Assembly (NCBI GenBank): GCA_029245955.1
Contig: JAQWOH010000060.1
Location: forward strand, 55,341-119,340
Length of the DNA stretch: 64,000 nucleotides
Direction of reading: 5' to 3'
From: Fuerstiella sp.
GTDB taxonomy: Bacteria; Planctomycetota; Planctomycetia; Planctomycetales; Planctomycetaceae
The notes beneath the pieces were generated by a model. The model was given only the letters and a program-made list of their open reading frames with translations. It ran no database searches and was not told the origin of the DNA. The position numbers and the translations under genes were made by a program. Shown piece by piece: positions 8,978 to 16,482 of the stretch. Within the stretch, counting starts at the first letter, position 1; every line of letters begins with the position of its first letter.

Positions 8978-9180
8978 GCTTCGCTTCAAGTTCAGTCGTG
9001 GCAGGCAGTTTTGTCACGCCGGGAGTAACCACCCCCGATTCCATGGTGGTGTGTTGTTTGTTGGAGAACGAAACTCGACCTTCAACATTTACACAATTGT
9101 TCTGTTCGAATGCTGCTGCCGCGGTATTCGGGGCGGGGAATCCTTTGACCGGGACCTTCGCAACCCACAGGAGATCGGCT

Positions 9181-9927
9181 ATGGCTGAGATTGTCGTGAA
9201 AGAGATTCTGGAAGCTGGTGTACATTACGGACACCGTTCCAGTCGCTGGAATCCCAAAATGCGACCGTATATTTACGGTCGTCGCAACCAGATCCACATT
9301 ATCGATATCAAAGAAACGATTCGGGGTCTGATTCGCGCAAAGAAATATCTGATGCGCGTTGCCGCTCAGGGAAGTCTGATTCTGTTTGTCGGCACCAAAC
9401 GCCAGGCCGCGGCATCACTGGAAGAACTGGCTGCTGATTGCAACATGCCATTCTGCACTGAACGCTGGCTGGGAGGCACACTGACGAACTTCAGAACAGT
9501 GCGCAGTCGTCTGAAACGCCTTGAGGAACTCGAATTGCTTCGTGATTCGGGCGAACTGGCCACTTACAGTAAGAAGATGCAGTCGACACTTTTGCGCGAA
9601 TACCGCAAAATCTATCGCAATCTGAACGGCATTCGGGACATGAATCGGCTGCCCGAATGTTTAGTTGTGGTTGACCCCAATAAAGAGAAGAACGCTGTTC
9701 ATGAGGCTCATTTGTTGGGCATCAAGGTGGTCGCCCTGATCGATACGGACTCGGACCCGGACATTGTTGACCTGCCGATTCCTGGTAACGATGACAGTTT
9801 GCGGTCGGTACGGCTGATTACTCAACATCTCTGTGACGCCATCAAACAGGGTAAATCTTTACGCCCGAACGAGCCGAAAAAGGTGGATCCGTCGGCTGAG
9901 CCAAAGCCGGTTCCGACCATCGGCTAG
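9181..9927 (+). CDS. rpsB: 30S ribosomal protein S2
   Basis: Component of the 30S subunit, 248 residues. The family opening EAGVHYGHRSSRWNPKM follows the start, and the second signature is DLPIPGNDDSLRSVRLI. The start at 9181 is set by AGGAG eight bases upstream and by homology; an in-frame extension back to 8998 would add 61 residues unlike S2. The C-terminus has a short basic and proline-rich tail (RPNEPKKVDPSAEPKPV). It heads the rpsB-tsf-pyrH cluster and is followed by a strong stem-loop that may limit read-through to tsf. Confidence 0.97.
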   Translation: MAEIVVKEILEAGVHYGHRSSRWNPKMRPYIYGRRNQIHIIDIKETIRGLIRAKKYLMRVAAQGSLILFVGTKRQAAASLEELAADCNMPFCTERWLGGTLTNFRTVRSRLKRLEELELLRDSGELATYSKKMQSTLLREYRKIYRNLNGIRDMNRLPECLVVVDPNKEKNAVHEAHLLGIKVVALIDTDSDPDIVDLPIPGNDDSLRSVRLITQHLCDAIKQGKSLRPNEPKKVDPSAEPKPVPTIG

Positions 9928-9943
9928 GCATCGTTTAAGTGAC

Positions 9944-9992
9944 GACAAAATGCAGCCCGGTGGGCCAATTACGCCGGGCTGCTCGTTTTGTC
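9944..9992 (+). terminator. Strong stem-loop between rpsB and tsf
   Basis: GCAGCCCGG (9952-9960) pairs with CCGGGCTGC (9974-9982), and flanking GACAAAA and TTTTGTC extend the symmetry. The right arm ends in TTTTG, so it resembles a bidirectional intrinsic terminator. Since tsf follows 173 bases later without an obvious new promoter, it may act as an attenuator that sets the S2 to EF-Ts ratio. Confidence 0.65.
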
Positions 9993-10164
9993 GCCGCTAC
10001 ACGGCTTGGAACCCGACTTCCGCGGTCGGTGTCGTCCTTCAGGTCTTGATCATCAATTCAATTGCAATATGAACGTTTTCTCAATCAACCACTGTTGAGT
10101 TTGTCATCGGGAAACTTAACGCCGACCGCCTGACGGTCACCAGAAATTTCAGGAGACTAAGAAA

Positions 10165-11001
10165 ATGGCAGACATCACCGCAGCTGCTGTCAAAGCTTTG
10201 CGAGATCGAACTGACCTTCCCATGATGGAGTGCAAGAAAGCTCTCGTCGCGGCAGAAGGCGACGCTGAAAAGGCCATCGAAATCCTTAAGGAACAGTTCA
10301 AGAAGATTGAGGATAAGCGAGCCGACAACGCGACCGAAGAAGGCCGCATTTTCTTCGCGTCCAGGGATGATGGCTCAGAAGCCGCCATGGTGGAAATCCA
10401 GTGTGAATCGCCTCCCGTGGCGACCGGCGAAGCGCTGAAAGCTTTAGGTACGGCGATGGCCACGCAGCTGTTAAACGGCCCGGGAGCCGACACGCCGCAG
10501 GAACTGTTGGGGCAGACACCGGAAGGGTCCGACGATTCTCTGCAGAGAATGTACGAAGACTTCGTAAACAAAATTCGCGAAAAGACGGTGGTCAATCGCA
10601 TATGCCGCCTGCCCGGGCCCATCGGTGGTTATGTCCACCATGATTTTAAAACGGGTGTCATGTTTCAGGCAAAAGGCGAAGCAAAAAGCCCGGAGATCCT
10701 GCGAGACGTTGCGATGCACGTGGCGGCCCTGCAACCTACGGTTTGTACACCAGAGGATCTGGATCCAGTGGCTGTTCAGGAAGAACGGGACCGACTTACA
10801 GAAGAGGCTCGAGCGACAGGCAAGCCGGAAAACATTATTGACAAAATTGTTGATGGCCGGATGAAAAACTTCTACGTGGAACAGGGGGTACTGGCGGCCC
10901 AGGCCTTTGCCAAAGACGACACCAAGTCGGTCGCAAAAGCACTGTCTGATGCCGGCCTGGAGGCCGTGTCATTTTGCCGGTGGCAGGTTGGTGGTGCGTA
11001 G
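10165..11001 (+). CDS. tsf: Elongation factor Ts
   Basis: Nucleotide-exchange factor for EF-Tu, 278 residues. The N-terminal UBA-like domain has LRDRTDLPMMECKKALVAA; note TDLPMM where many bacteria have TGAGMM. Signature 2 is represented by EEGRIFFA, and the C-terminal part contains VEQGVLAAQAFAKDD. CAGGAG lies ten bases before the ATG. It sits between rpsB and pyrH, the common bacterial order, and is 22 bases from pyrH. Confidence 0.96.
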   Translation: MADITAAAVKALRDRTDLPMMECKKALVAAEGDAEKAIEILKEQFKKIEDKRADNATEEGRIFFASRDDGSEAAMVEIQCESPPVATGEALKALGTAMATQLLNGPGADTPQELLGQTPEGSDDSLQRMYEDFVNKIREKTVVNRICRLPGPIGGYVHHDFKTGVMFQAKGEAKSPEILRDVAMHVAALQPTVCTPEDLDPVAVQEERDRLTEEARATGKPENIIDKIVDGRMKNFYVEQGVLAAQAFAKDDTKSVAKALSDAGLEAVSFCRWQVGGA

Positions 11002-11023
11002 TTCAATTTCTGACTGAGGCGCG

Positions 11024-11773
11024 ATGATGTCCGAAAACAAGATGGTACCTGCCTACAAACGAGTGCTGCTGAAGCTAAGCGGTGAGAGTTTCTGTCGCGA
11101 AGGTGAATCCGGCATTTCGATGGCCGAACTGTCCAGTATAACCCAACAACTCAAAGAGGTTGTCGACGCCGGAGTTCAACTTGCCATTGTCTGTGGTGGT
11201 GGCAACATACTTCGTGGCAAACAGTTTTCAGAAGCGAGTGACACTATCATTCCGTCGACAGCCCATTATATGGGCATGCTGGCCACGGTGATTAATGCGC
11301 TCGCGTTGCAGGATGCGCTCGAGAGTGTCGGGGTGCCAACTCGGATTCAGAGTGCAATTCGAATGGAAGGAGTGGCCGAACCTTTCATTCGACGTCGCTG
11401 TATCCGACACCTTGAAAAAGGTCGAGTCGTGATACTGGCGGCCGGTACCGGCAGCCCGTTTGTCACAACTGATACGGCGGCCGCTTTGCGGGCGCGTGAA
11501 ATCGATGCTGAGATCGTTCTCAAGGGGACTAAAGTTGATGGAGTGTACTCCGACGATCCCGTAAAAAACCCACACGCCATTCGTTATACCGAAATTTCGT
11601 ACCGCGAAGTGCTTGAGCAGAACCTGCAGGTTATGGATGCCCAGGCGTTCCATCATTGCATGGAACAGAAACTGCCGATTATTGTGTTCAACTACAAGCG
11701 AGTCGGGAACATCGGTCGCGTGATTTCCGGTGAACCACTCGGAACCAGAGTGTCTGCGGACGGCAAACAGTGA
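11024..11773 (+). CDS. pyrH: Uridylate kinase (UMP kinase)
   Basis: ATP-dependent phosphorylation of UMP to UDP in pyrimidine synthesis; 249 residues, amino-acid-kinase fold. Visible motifs are LLKLSGESF at the N-terminus, CGGGNILRG, HYMGMLATVINALALQDALE and TDTAAALRAREI followed by KVDGVYSDDP. Two ATG codons in tandem (11024 and 11027) are both possible starts. The gene closes the rpsB-tsf-pyrH cluster. The ribosome recycling factor gene frr, often next, is missing, and a decayed transposase begins within a few bases of the stop codon on the other strand. Confidence 0.96.
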   Translation: MMSENKMVPAYKRVLLKLSGESFCREGESGISMAELSSITQQLKEVVDAGVQLAIVCGGGNILRGKQFSEASDTIIPSTAHYMGMLATVINALALQDALESVGVPTRIQSAIRMEGVAEPFIRRRCIRHLEKGRVVILAAGTGSPFVTTDTAAALRAREIDAEIVLKGTKVDGVYSDDPVKNPHAIRYTEISYREVLEQNLQVMDAQAFHHCMEQKLPIIVFNYKRVGNIGRVISGEPLGTRVSADGKQ

Positions 11774-11779
11774 TGACGG

Positions 11780-12135
11780 TCAATGACCTCCGGAAACCTG
11801 TGTGTTGAGCCAGTGCACGATGGACGAAAGCTCAGTTGCCAAACGTCGAGTGGCACCGCTCGATGACCGCGAATAAAGATGTGTTGATCTATGGCGGTGA
11901 TCCTGCCGTAAGCGAATCTGATCGTAATCTGATCGTAATCTGCCGGAATCGCTGAATCGTCTCACGCAGGAACGAACTGACGGCCACCGTGGCCGACACC
12001 AGACACGCTCGGCTTGGCGGGAACCGGGAGCTTGAATATTCAACGGACGATATTGAGACAGCAGTTGACCTGCCCGCCCCCAGATGGTGCCAGATTCCAA
12101 CTCAGATTCGGTGGAAGCTTTATTGCCAATAACGT
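11780..12135 (-). pseudogene. Decayed IS3-family transposase, orfB-like remains
   Basis: Downstream (on the minus strand) of the orfA remnant, scattered pieces in different frames resemble the start of the IS3 orfB transposase, for example SVSERACLVSA and, in another frame, IRFAYGRITAI, where intact proteins read SERRACR and RYGYRRI. Stops and frame changes are frequent and the catalytic DDE region is absent. The similarity is weak and rests on pattern recognition only. Confidence 0.4.
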
Positions 12136-12379
12136 GGCTTCCTGCAGAATCGCCCTGTCCAGCTCTGCCTCGGCCAAAAGCTTCTTCAATCGAGAGTGTT
12201 CGTTTTCCGGCTCCTTCAGACGCTTCGCGGGATCTGTCCGGATTCTTTCCGCCAGCGGTAACAGGTGTTATCCGTGTCACCCAGATCTGCCCACACGCTG
12301 ACGCCACGTGCTTGGCCAGCGAAAGCAGGACTTCCGGTTCGCGGAGCTTCTGGAGAATCTCTTCTGTCTCGAATCGTCT
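12136..12379 (-). pseudogene. Decayed IS3-family transposase, orfA remnant
   Basis: Three reading frames have to be joined to recover an IS3 orfA helix-turn-helix protein: RRRFETEEILQKLREPEVL, then GDTDNTCYRWRKESGQ, then RLKEPENEHSRLKKLLAEAE and LDRAILQEA. These match the well-known HTH_Tnp_1 layout (EEQIIxxLRxxE, then TxxTYYRWRKxYG, then KRLKELExENxRLKKL, then LDxxILxEA). At least two frameshifts and an in-frame TGA show that it is dead. No flanking inverted repeats were identified. Confidence 0.75.
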
Positions 12380-13132
12380 ACGTGGCAGTTGCTTCCGGCT
12401 ACTGCGACCGACACCTGAGTTTACCACTCAAAAACTGGTCGCGGTTAATGGGGACGATCAAGAACGCGGTAACACCGATTGAAGACGGTACCGAAGCACT
12501 GTTACGTACGATTTGAAGCACGCGACATGTCAGTTGAAGCTGCCAATTCCGAAACTACGAGCTGTGGAGGTCGGTTAACCGGATCAGGATGCGGACTCAT
12601 TTGACTGAACTCAGGTTCCAAATCCGAGATTTGACTGCTGATACTCCGTCCCTTTACCTCCCGCTTCTGAGTGGGTTTGAATCGTATTCGGTTTGCATTC
12701 AGGCTGTGATCCGGCAGGAATTCACGGACCCCGACCGTCCTCGCGCCTGGGCAATGATTTATTGTCTGAAATTCCTGAACTGTAACATCGGTTTCGAGAT
12801 CGGTCGTACGTGGCACGGCGTCGTCATTTGCATATCCTTTGAAACGTCACCTTCACTTTGGCTGTGGGTGAGCTACTGTAATGTACAGCTAGTTGTGAAA
12901 GTCACGTTTACGTCGTGCAACGTTTTGTTCCAAAGTGCACCAAATCAGCAACATTTGTTGCACGCTGCGATTTGGGGGACGAACAGAAGGTTTGACTTAA
13001 CTCAATGTGGAGTAAAGGGTTACTTAGACTGTTGGGAAAGTGCATCAGAATCCGTCGTGTTTCGGTGCACTCTTTGCAAAGTCGAAACATCCCCTCGAAG
13101 CATTGACGCAACGAGCACCTTAATCGGATGGA
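12380..13132. other. Non-coding or decayed stretch before STAS gene
   Basis: About 750 bases with no convincing gene; open frames on both strands have shadow-like composition. The right half (from about 12820) is AT-richer than its surroundings and presumably contains the promoter of the STAS gene at 13133. CGTGCAAC near 12916 and GTTGCACG near 12956 form an 8-base inverted repeat of unknown meaning. Some of this may belong to the same decayed element as the transposase. Confidence 0.35.
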
Positions 13133-13594
13133 ATGATGAACCGAAAGAAACAACAACGGCTAAATCTTATCGCCGATGGTCAACTGGCAATCGTTGGTCT
13201 CGACAACATTGAGATCTGGGATGGTGCGGATCTGGCCCTTCTGAGAGAGGTACTCACTGACCTGATAGAACGCGAAGAATATGGTTCAATCGCTGTGAAT
13301 CTGCAATCAGTGAAGTACATTCCCAGCGGTTTCTTTGGGATGCTTTACGAATGGTACGAAAACGGTATCAATATTCAGCTCCTTTCTCCGCAACCTAATG
13401 TTGAGCAGATGCTGTGGTTTAGAATGTTCTTCAAACTTCAGGAAGCGGGCACATTCTTTCTGAACGACGAAGCAGTGAGGCATCACACGCCGGGGCAGCA
13501 GGTCGAATATCACAAGCAGAAGTTTACCTCTAACATCGGCGGTGAAACGATATTGGGCGATGTTCAGCTGGATGCTCAGCCTGCTGGCAGCTGA
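13133..13594 (+). CDS. STAS-domain protein (anti-sigma antagonist type)
   Basis: A 153-residue protein with a STAS-like core. After a basic start (MMNRKKQQR) come DNIEIWDGADLALLREVL, then SIAVNLQSVKYIPSGFFGML, where the serine in YIPSGF occupies the phospho-switch position. The helix EQMLWFRMFFKLQ follows. About 45 extra C-terminal residues lie outside the STAS fold. Tandem ATGs at 13133 and 13136 are alternatives. It is not next to an HATPase gene; the RsbW-like kinase at 7600-8040 is the nearest candidate partner. Its 3' end overlaps the convergent MEKHLA gene by 19 bases. Confidence 0.75.
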   Translation: MMNRKKQQRLNLIADGQLAIVGLDNIEIWDGADLALLREVLTDLIEREEYGSIAVNLQSVKYIPSGFFGMLYEWYENGINIQLLSPQPNVEQMLWFRMFFKLQEAGTFFLNDEAVRHHTPGQQVEYHKQKFTSNIGGETILGDVQLDAQPAGS

Positions 13595-14091
13595 GCCAAA
13601 GAATCCCACCTCTGAAAAGCTGCTGCCTGACCGAGGTACGTGTCTTGCGAATCCACCACGTTCCACACCGTGGCGTTGTGGATCAGGAAACGGTGGCCGG
13701 ATGACGAAATTCGAATTCCCGAATAGTCGTCAATGAAGCCGTACTTCTTAGTTCGTCGCAGCAATTCAGCTCTTTCGCTACGGTGGACCGTTTCGGCGGT
13801 CCTGCGGGACGGCGTAGCGAGTAACTCGTTAAGCGACATCTCCCAAAGGATCAATGCTGCCTGATTGCCGAAGTTCAACAGCGGGTCGTCTTCGGTGCCG
13901 TGGCCCACGACCACGACAGGGCTCAGAAACAACTGTTGAGCATCGGTTTCCAGTGCCACACGTGGGATCAAGGGCCGACCGACCCATTTCTCATAAGAAT
14001 TCAGCAGCAATTGGCTGTGGTACTGCCAATTCTGAGCTCGCCAAGGGAATTTAGAATCGGCCTGTGCCGTAAAATTGGACTCATCAGACAT
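13576..14091 (-). CDS. MEKHLA domain-containing protein
   Basis: A 171-residue protein matching the MEKHLA family, a PAS-like domain also found at the C-terminus of plant HD-ZIP III proteins. Recognisable blocks are VVVVGHGTEDDPLLNFGNQAAL, read here as VVGHGTEDDPLLNFGN, then LLATPSRRTAE, RSERAELLRR, GFIDDYSGIRISSSGHRF and TVWNVVDSQDTYLGQAA. Bacterial members are stand-alone, probably cytoplasmic sensors without an established ligand. The start at 14091 (MSDESNFTAQ) is preferred over 14145. The 3' end overlaps the STAS gene tail to tail. Confidence 0.8.
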   Translation of the reverse strand: MSDESNFTAQADSKFPWRAQNWQYHSQLLLNSYEKWVGRPLIPRVALETDAQQLFLSPVVVVGHGTEDDPLLNFGNQAALILWEMSLNELLATPSRRTAETVHRSERAELLRRTKKYGFIDDYSGIRISSSGHRFLIHNATVWNVVDSQDTYLGQAAAFQRWDSLAQLPAG

Positions 14092-14273
14092 TGAATTTCC
14101 AGATCGGTCGAAAACACCCCCGCGAATCGGGCTGACCTGCAACATGCATAGCTAACTTCATGGCGAACACCCTGGATTTTGGCTAGGCTATCGCTGCTGC
14201 CGAGACTCTGTCGACGCAGAAAGCCTTTTTAAGCTCGTTTTGGCAAGAGTGTTGCTCCGAGTTTGAAAATATC

Positions 14274-14822
14274 ATGCAAGACAGATCGGTGATGTCGATG
14301 GCTAAGAAAAAAGCAGCTGCAAAGACCAGGAAGGTGGCCGCAGTTAAGAAGAAAGCCACGAAGAAAAAAGTGGCTGCAAAGAAAGCTGTTGCCAGAAAGC
14401 CAGGGGCCAAGAAGTCCGGTACAAAGAAGCCGGCAGCAAAAAAAGTGCCGAAAAAGCCACCCAAAGGTGCGGCGAAACCCGCAAAAAAGAAGGGTGTTCG
14501 ACGTGCGACGATGACCACAGGCATACGCACTAAAAAAGCTGGCAAGAAAATGGGACGGTCACGGATTCCTACCGATGCGCCTTTAGCTGTTGTCTTTCAG
14601 AATGACCTGGATGCTCAGGAAGCGTTCGCTTTTCTGGGCATTCACACAATTCGCGAATTGGAAGAGTTCCCGCCTGACGAACTGGTCATGCGTCTGACAA
14701 GTCCCGCCAAACAGACGGTTGGCAGAATCCGGAAGATTCTGGCGATGAATAACCGTTGTTTGTCAGATGACGAGGCATTTGCTCTGGAGTTTCAGGAACG
14801 TCTGGCGCTGAAGCTGAGATAG
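14274..14822 (+). CDS. Histone H1-like lysine/alanine-rich protein with HhH-like C-terminus
   Basis: A 182-residue basic protein in two parts. Residues about 9-85 are almost only lysine, alanine and proline (runs such as KKKAAAKTRK, KKATKKKVAAKKAVA), like histone H1 tails and bacterial Hc1/AlgP-type proteins. Residues about 100-182 are a compact segment, AQEAFAFLGIHTIRELEEF and then RLTSPAKQTVGRIRKIL, resembling helix-hairpin-helix or RNA polymerase alpha-CTD-like DNA-binding folds. A role as nucleoid-associated protein is inferred. ATGs at 14274, 14292 and 14298 are all possible; none has a clear ribosome binding site. It is convergent with the beta-CASP nuclease gene. Confidence 0.75.
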   Translation: MQDRSVMSMAKKKAAAKTRKVAAVKKKATKKKVAAKKAVARKPGAKKSGTKKPAAKKVPKKPPKGAAKPAKKKGVRRATMTTGIRTKKAGKKMGRSRIPTDAPLAVVFQNDLDAQEAFAFLGIHTIRELEEFPPDELVMRLTSPAKQTVGRIRKILAMNNRCLSDDEAFALEFQERLALKLR

Positions 14823-14845
14823 GGCATTCCGCCCCTCCGAACGCA

Positions 14846-16240
14846 TCAAACCTCAAACGATTCGCCGTATCGTGGAATCACTGGGGGCGTGTCGCACGTG
14901 TCGTCAATCAGCACGGCCAGAGCTTGGGCCGCGGCAGTTTCACCATGCACAATGAAGGCACGTCCACAACCGCCGTTGCGCTGCAATGTATCAAACCACC
15001 ATCGAAAATCTTCCGCGTCCGCATGGGCCGAAAGTCCATTGACGGTTTCCACATTGGCTTCAAGGCGATATCGACGCCCGCGAATGTAAACGTATTCGTT
15101 CCGCTGAATCAGTTGGCGTCCAAGTGTGCCCTTTGCCTGATAACCGATAATCATGACGGTATTTTCGGGGCCCGATACCGCGTGTTTGAGGTGATGAACA
15201 ACTCGGCCGTTTTCGCACATGCCGCTGGCCGAAATAACCACAAGAGAGCCTTTTTGACGGTTCAGGGCGATGCTCTCGTCTCGTGAGCGAACGTAATACA
15301 AACCGTCAAAATTGAAAATATCGTCGTCGAATCGCAGCGTTTCCTGCACGTCGGCGTCCAAGCCTTCCTGATGATCTCGGTAAATGTCTGTCAGACGAGT
15401 CGCCAGAGGACTGTCGATATACACGGGAACTCGGCACATGGCATTTTCGTTGCGCAATTCGTTCAGCAGGTAAACCAGCAGTTGGGTACGCCCCAGACTG
15501 AAAGCCGGAATGATTACCTTGCCGCCGCTGCGTGAAGCCTGGCAAATGATTCGCTGCAGGGCCGCTTTGACATCTCCAGCATTGGGGTGCACTCGGTTCC
15601 CATAGGTCGATTCCGTAATAACGACATCGCAGCGTTCGACCGTAGCCGGATCATGCAGCAGAGGTTTTCCTCTGCGACCCAAATCACCAGTAAAAACCAA
15701 ACGTTTCCATTCGCCCTGGTCCATCAGCTCAAGTTCGCAAATTGCAGAGCCCAGGATGTGTCCGGCATGATGAAAACGCAGGCGAACGTCGTCACCAAGC
15801 GTCTCCCACTGACCGAACGGCACATACTCGAATAATTGGGCGACTTCTCTTGCATTGTCTTCCGAGTACAACGGTTCCACGGGCGCATCTTCAGGTCGTG
15901 CCTTTTTGCGGAGATATTTCGCGTCTTCCCGCTGTATCCTGGCGCTATCACGCAGCATCATCGCTGCAATGTCCGCGGTGGCTCGAGTGCAGAAAATGGG
16001 TTTGTCGAAGCCTGCCTTTACCAAGCCAGGAAGATTTCCCGAGTGGTCAATATGAGCATGAGACAGGATTACCGCGTCGATTTTGCGGGGAACGCAGTGG
16101 AATTTGCCGTTTTTTGGTCGGGTTTCCTCATCTGCCCCCTGAAATAGGCCACAGTCCAGAAGAATTCGGCGGGAGTCAGTTTCAATCAAGTGCTGGCTGC
16201 CGGTGACTTCACCAGCCGCTCCCAGGAACGTAATCCTCAT
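14846..16240 (-). CDS. MBL-fold beta-CASP ribonuclease/exonuclease
   Basis: A 464-residue metallo-beta-lactamase-fold protein of the beta-CASP class (CPSF73/YSH1-like), expected to cleave RNA. The zinc motif is SHAHIDHSG (H61, H63, D65, H66), with further ligands in HHAGHILGSA and FTGDLGR. The beta-CASP domain shows ITESTYGNR, PAFSLGRTQ, and, near the end, GYQAKGTLGRQL and NGLSAHADAEDF. These are the standard motifs of the family annotated as MBL fold metallo-hydrolase RNA specificity domain. It is cytoplasmic, with no signal peptide. It is divergent from the DUF1549 gene at 16483. Confidence 0.93.
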   Translation of the reverse strand: MRITFLGAAGEVTGSQHLIETDSRRILLDCGLFQGADEETRPKNGKFHCVPRKIDAVILSHAHIDHSGNLPGLVKAGFDKPIFCTRATADIAAMMLRDSARIQREDAKYLRKKARPEDAPVEPLYSEDNAREVAQLFEYVPFGQWETLGDDVRLRFHHAGHILGSAICELELMDQGEWKRLVFTGDLGRRGKPLLHDPATVERCDVVITESTYGNRVHPNAGDVKAALQRIICQASRSGGKVIIPAFSLGRTQLLVYLLNELRNENAMCRVPVYIDSPLATRLTDIYRDHQEGLDADVQETLRFDDDIFNFDGLYYVRSRDESIALNRQKGSLVVISASGMCENGRVVHHLKHAVSGPENTVMIIGYQAKGTLGRQLIQRNEYVYIRGRRYRLEANVETVNGLSAHADAEDFRWWFDTLQRNGGCGRAFIVHGETAAAQALAVLIDDTCDTPPVIPRYGESFEV

Positions 16241-16482
16241 ATATGTACACCTGAACAGTAGTATTGGACATTGCCTGCAGGCATTTCGGCGTCAAGTCAG
16301 CAGTGACGTTATACGCGATCGTTCCAAAGGGACGTATCAGACAAGCGTTTCGGCTGCTGAGACATTTTCTTTGTTTTGCTAGATTAACTCAGAGAATACA
16401 ACGAACACAATGATGAATTCATGGTGTACCATTCTGAGACACCCTATTTTCTGCAAGTAAGATTGCTTTGGAGCCACAACAT

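Larger units (their letters stand above)
8505..9180. other. Divergent intergenic region with hairpin and rpsB leader
   Basis: No coding potential is convincing here. The stretch holds a strong 16-base-arm inverted repeat (8597-8640), a good promoter for rpsB (8949-8977) and a leader of about 200 bases before rpsB. The leader contains a GC-rich block near 9117-9140 that could fold and may bind S2, as rpsB leaders do in other bacteria. Confidence 0.5.

Noticed and set aside
12589..13212. 207-codon open frame on the plus strand
   Set aside because: It overlaps the STAS gene start, has unusual Cys/Trp-rich composition and no recognisable domain; it is treated as chance.
16468..16482. TTG start for the first DUF1549/DUF1553 gene
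   Set aside because: The ATG at 16483 has a proper TTTGGAG upstream and gives the better N-terminus.
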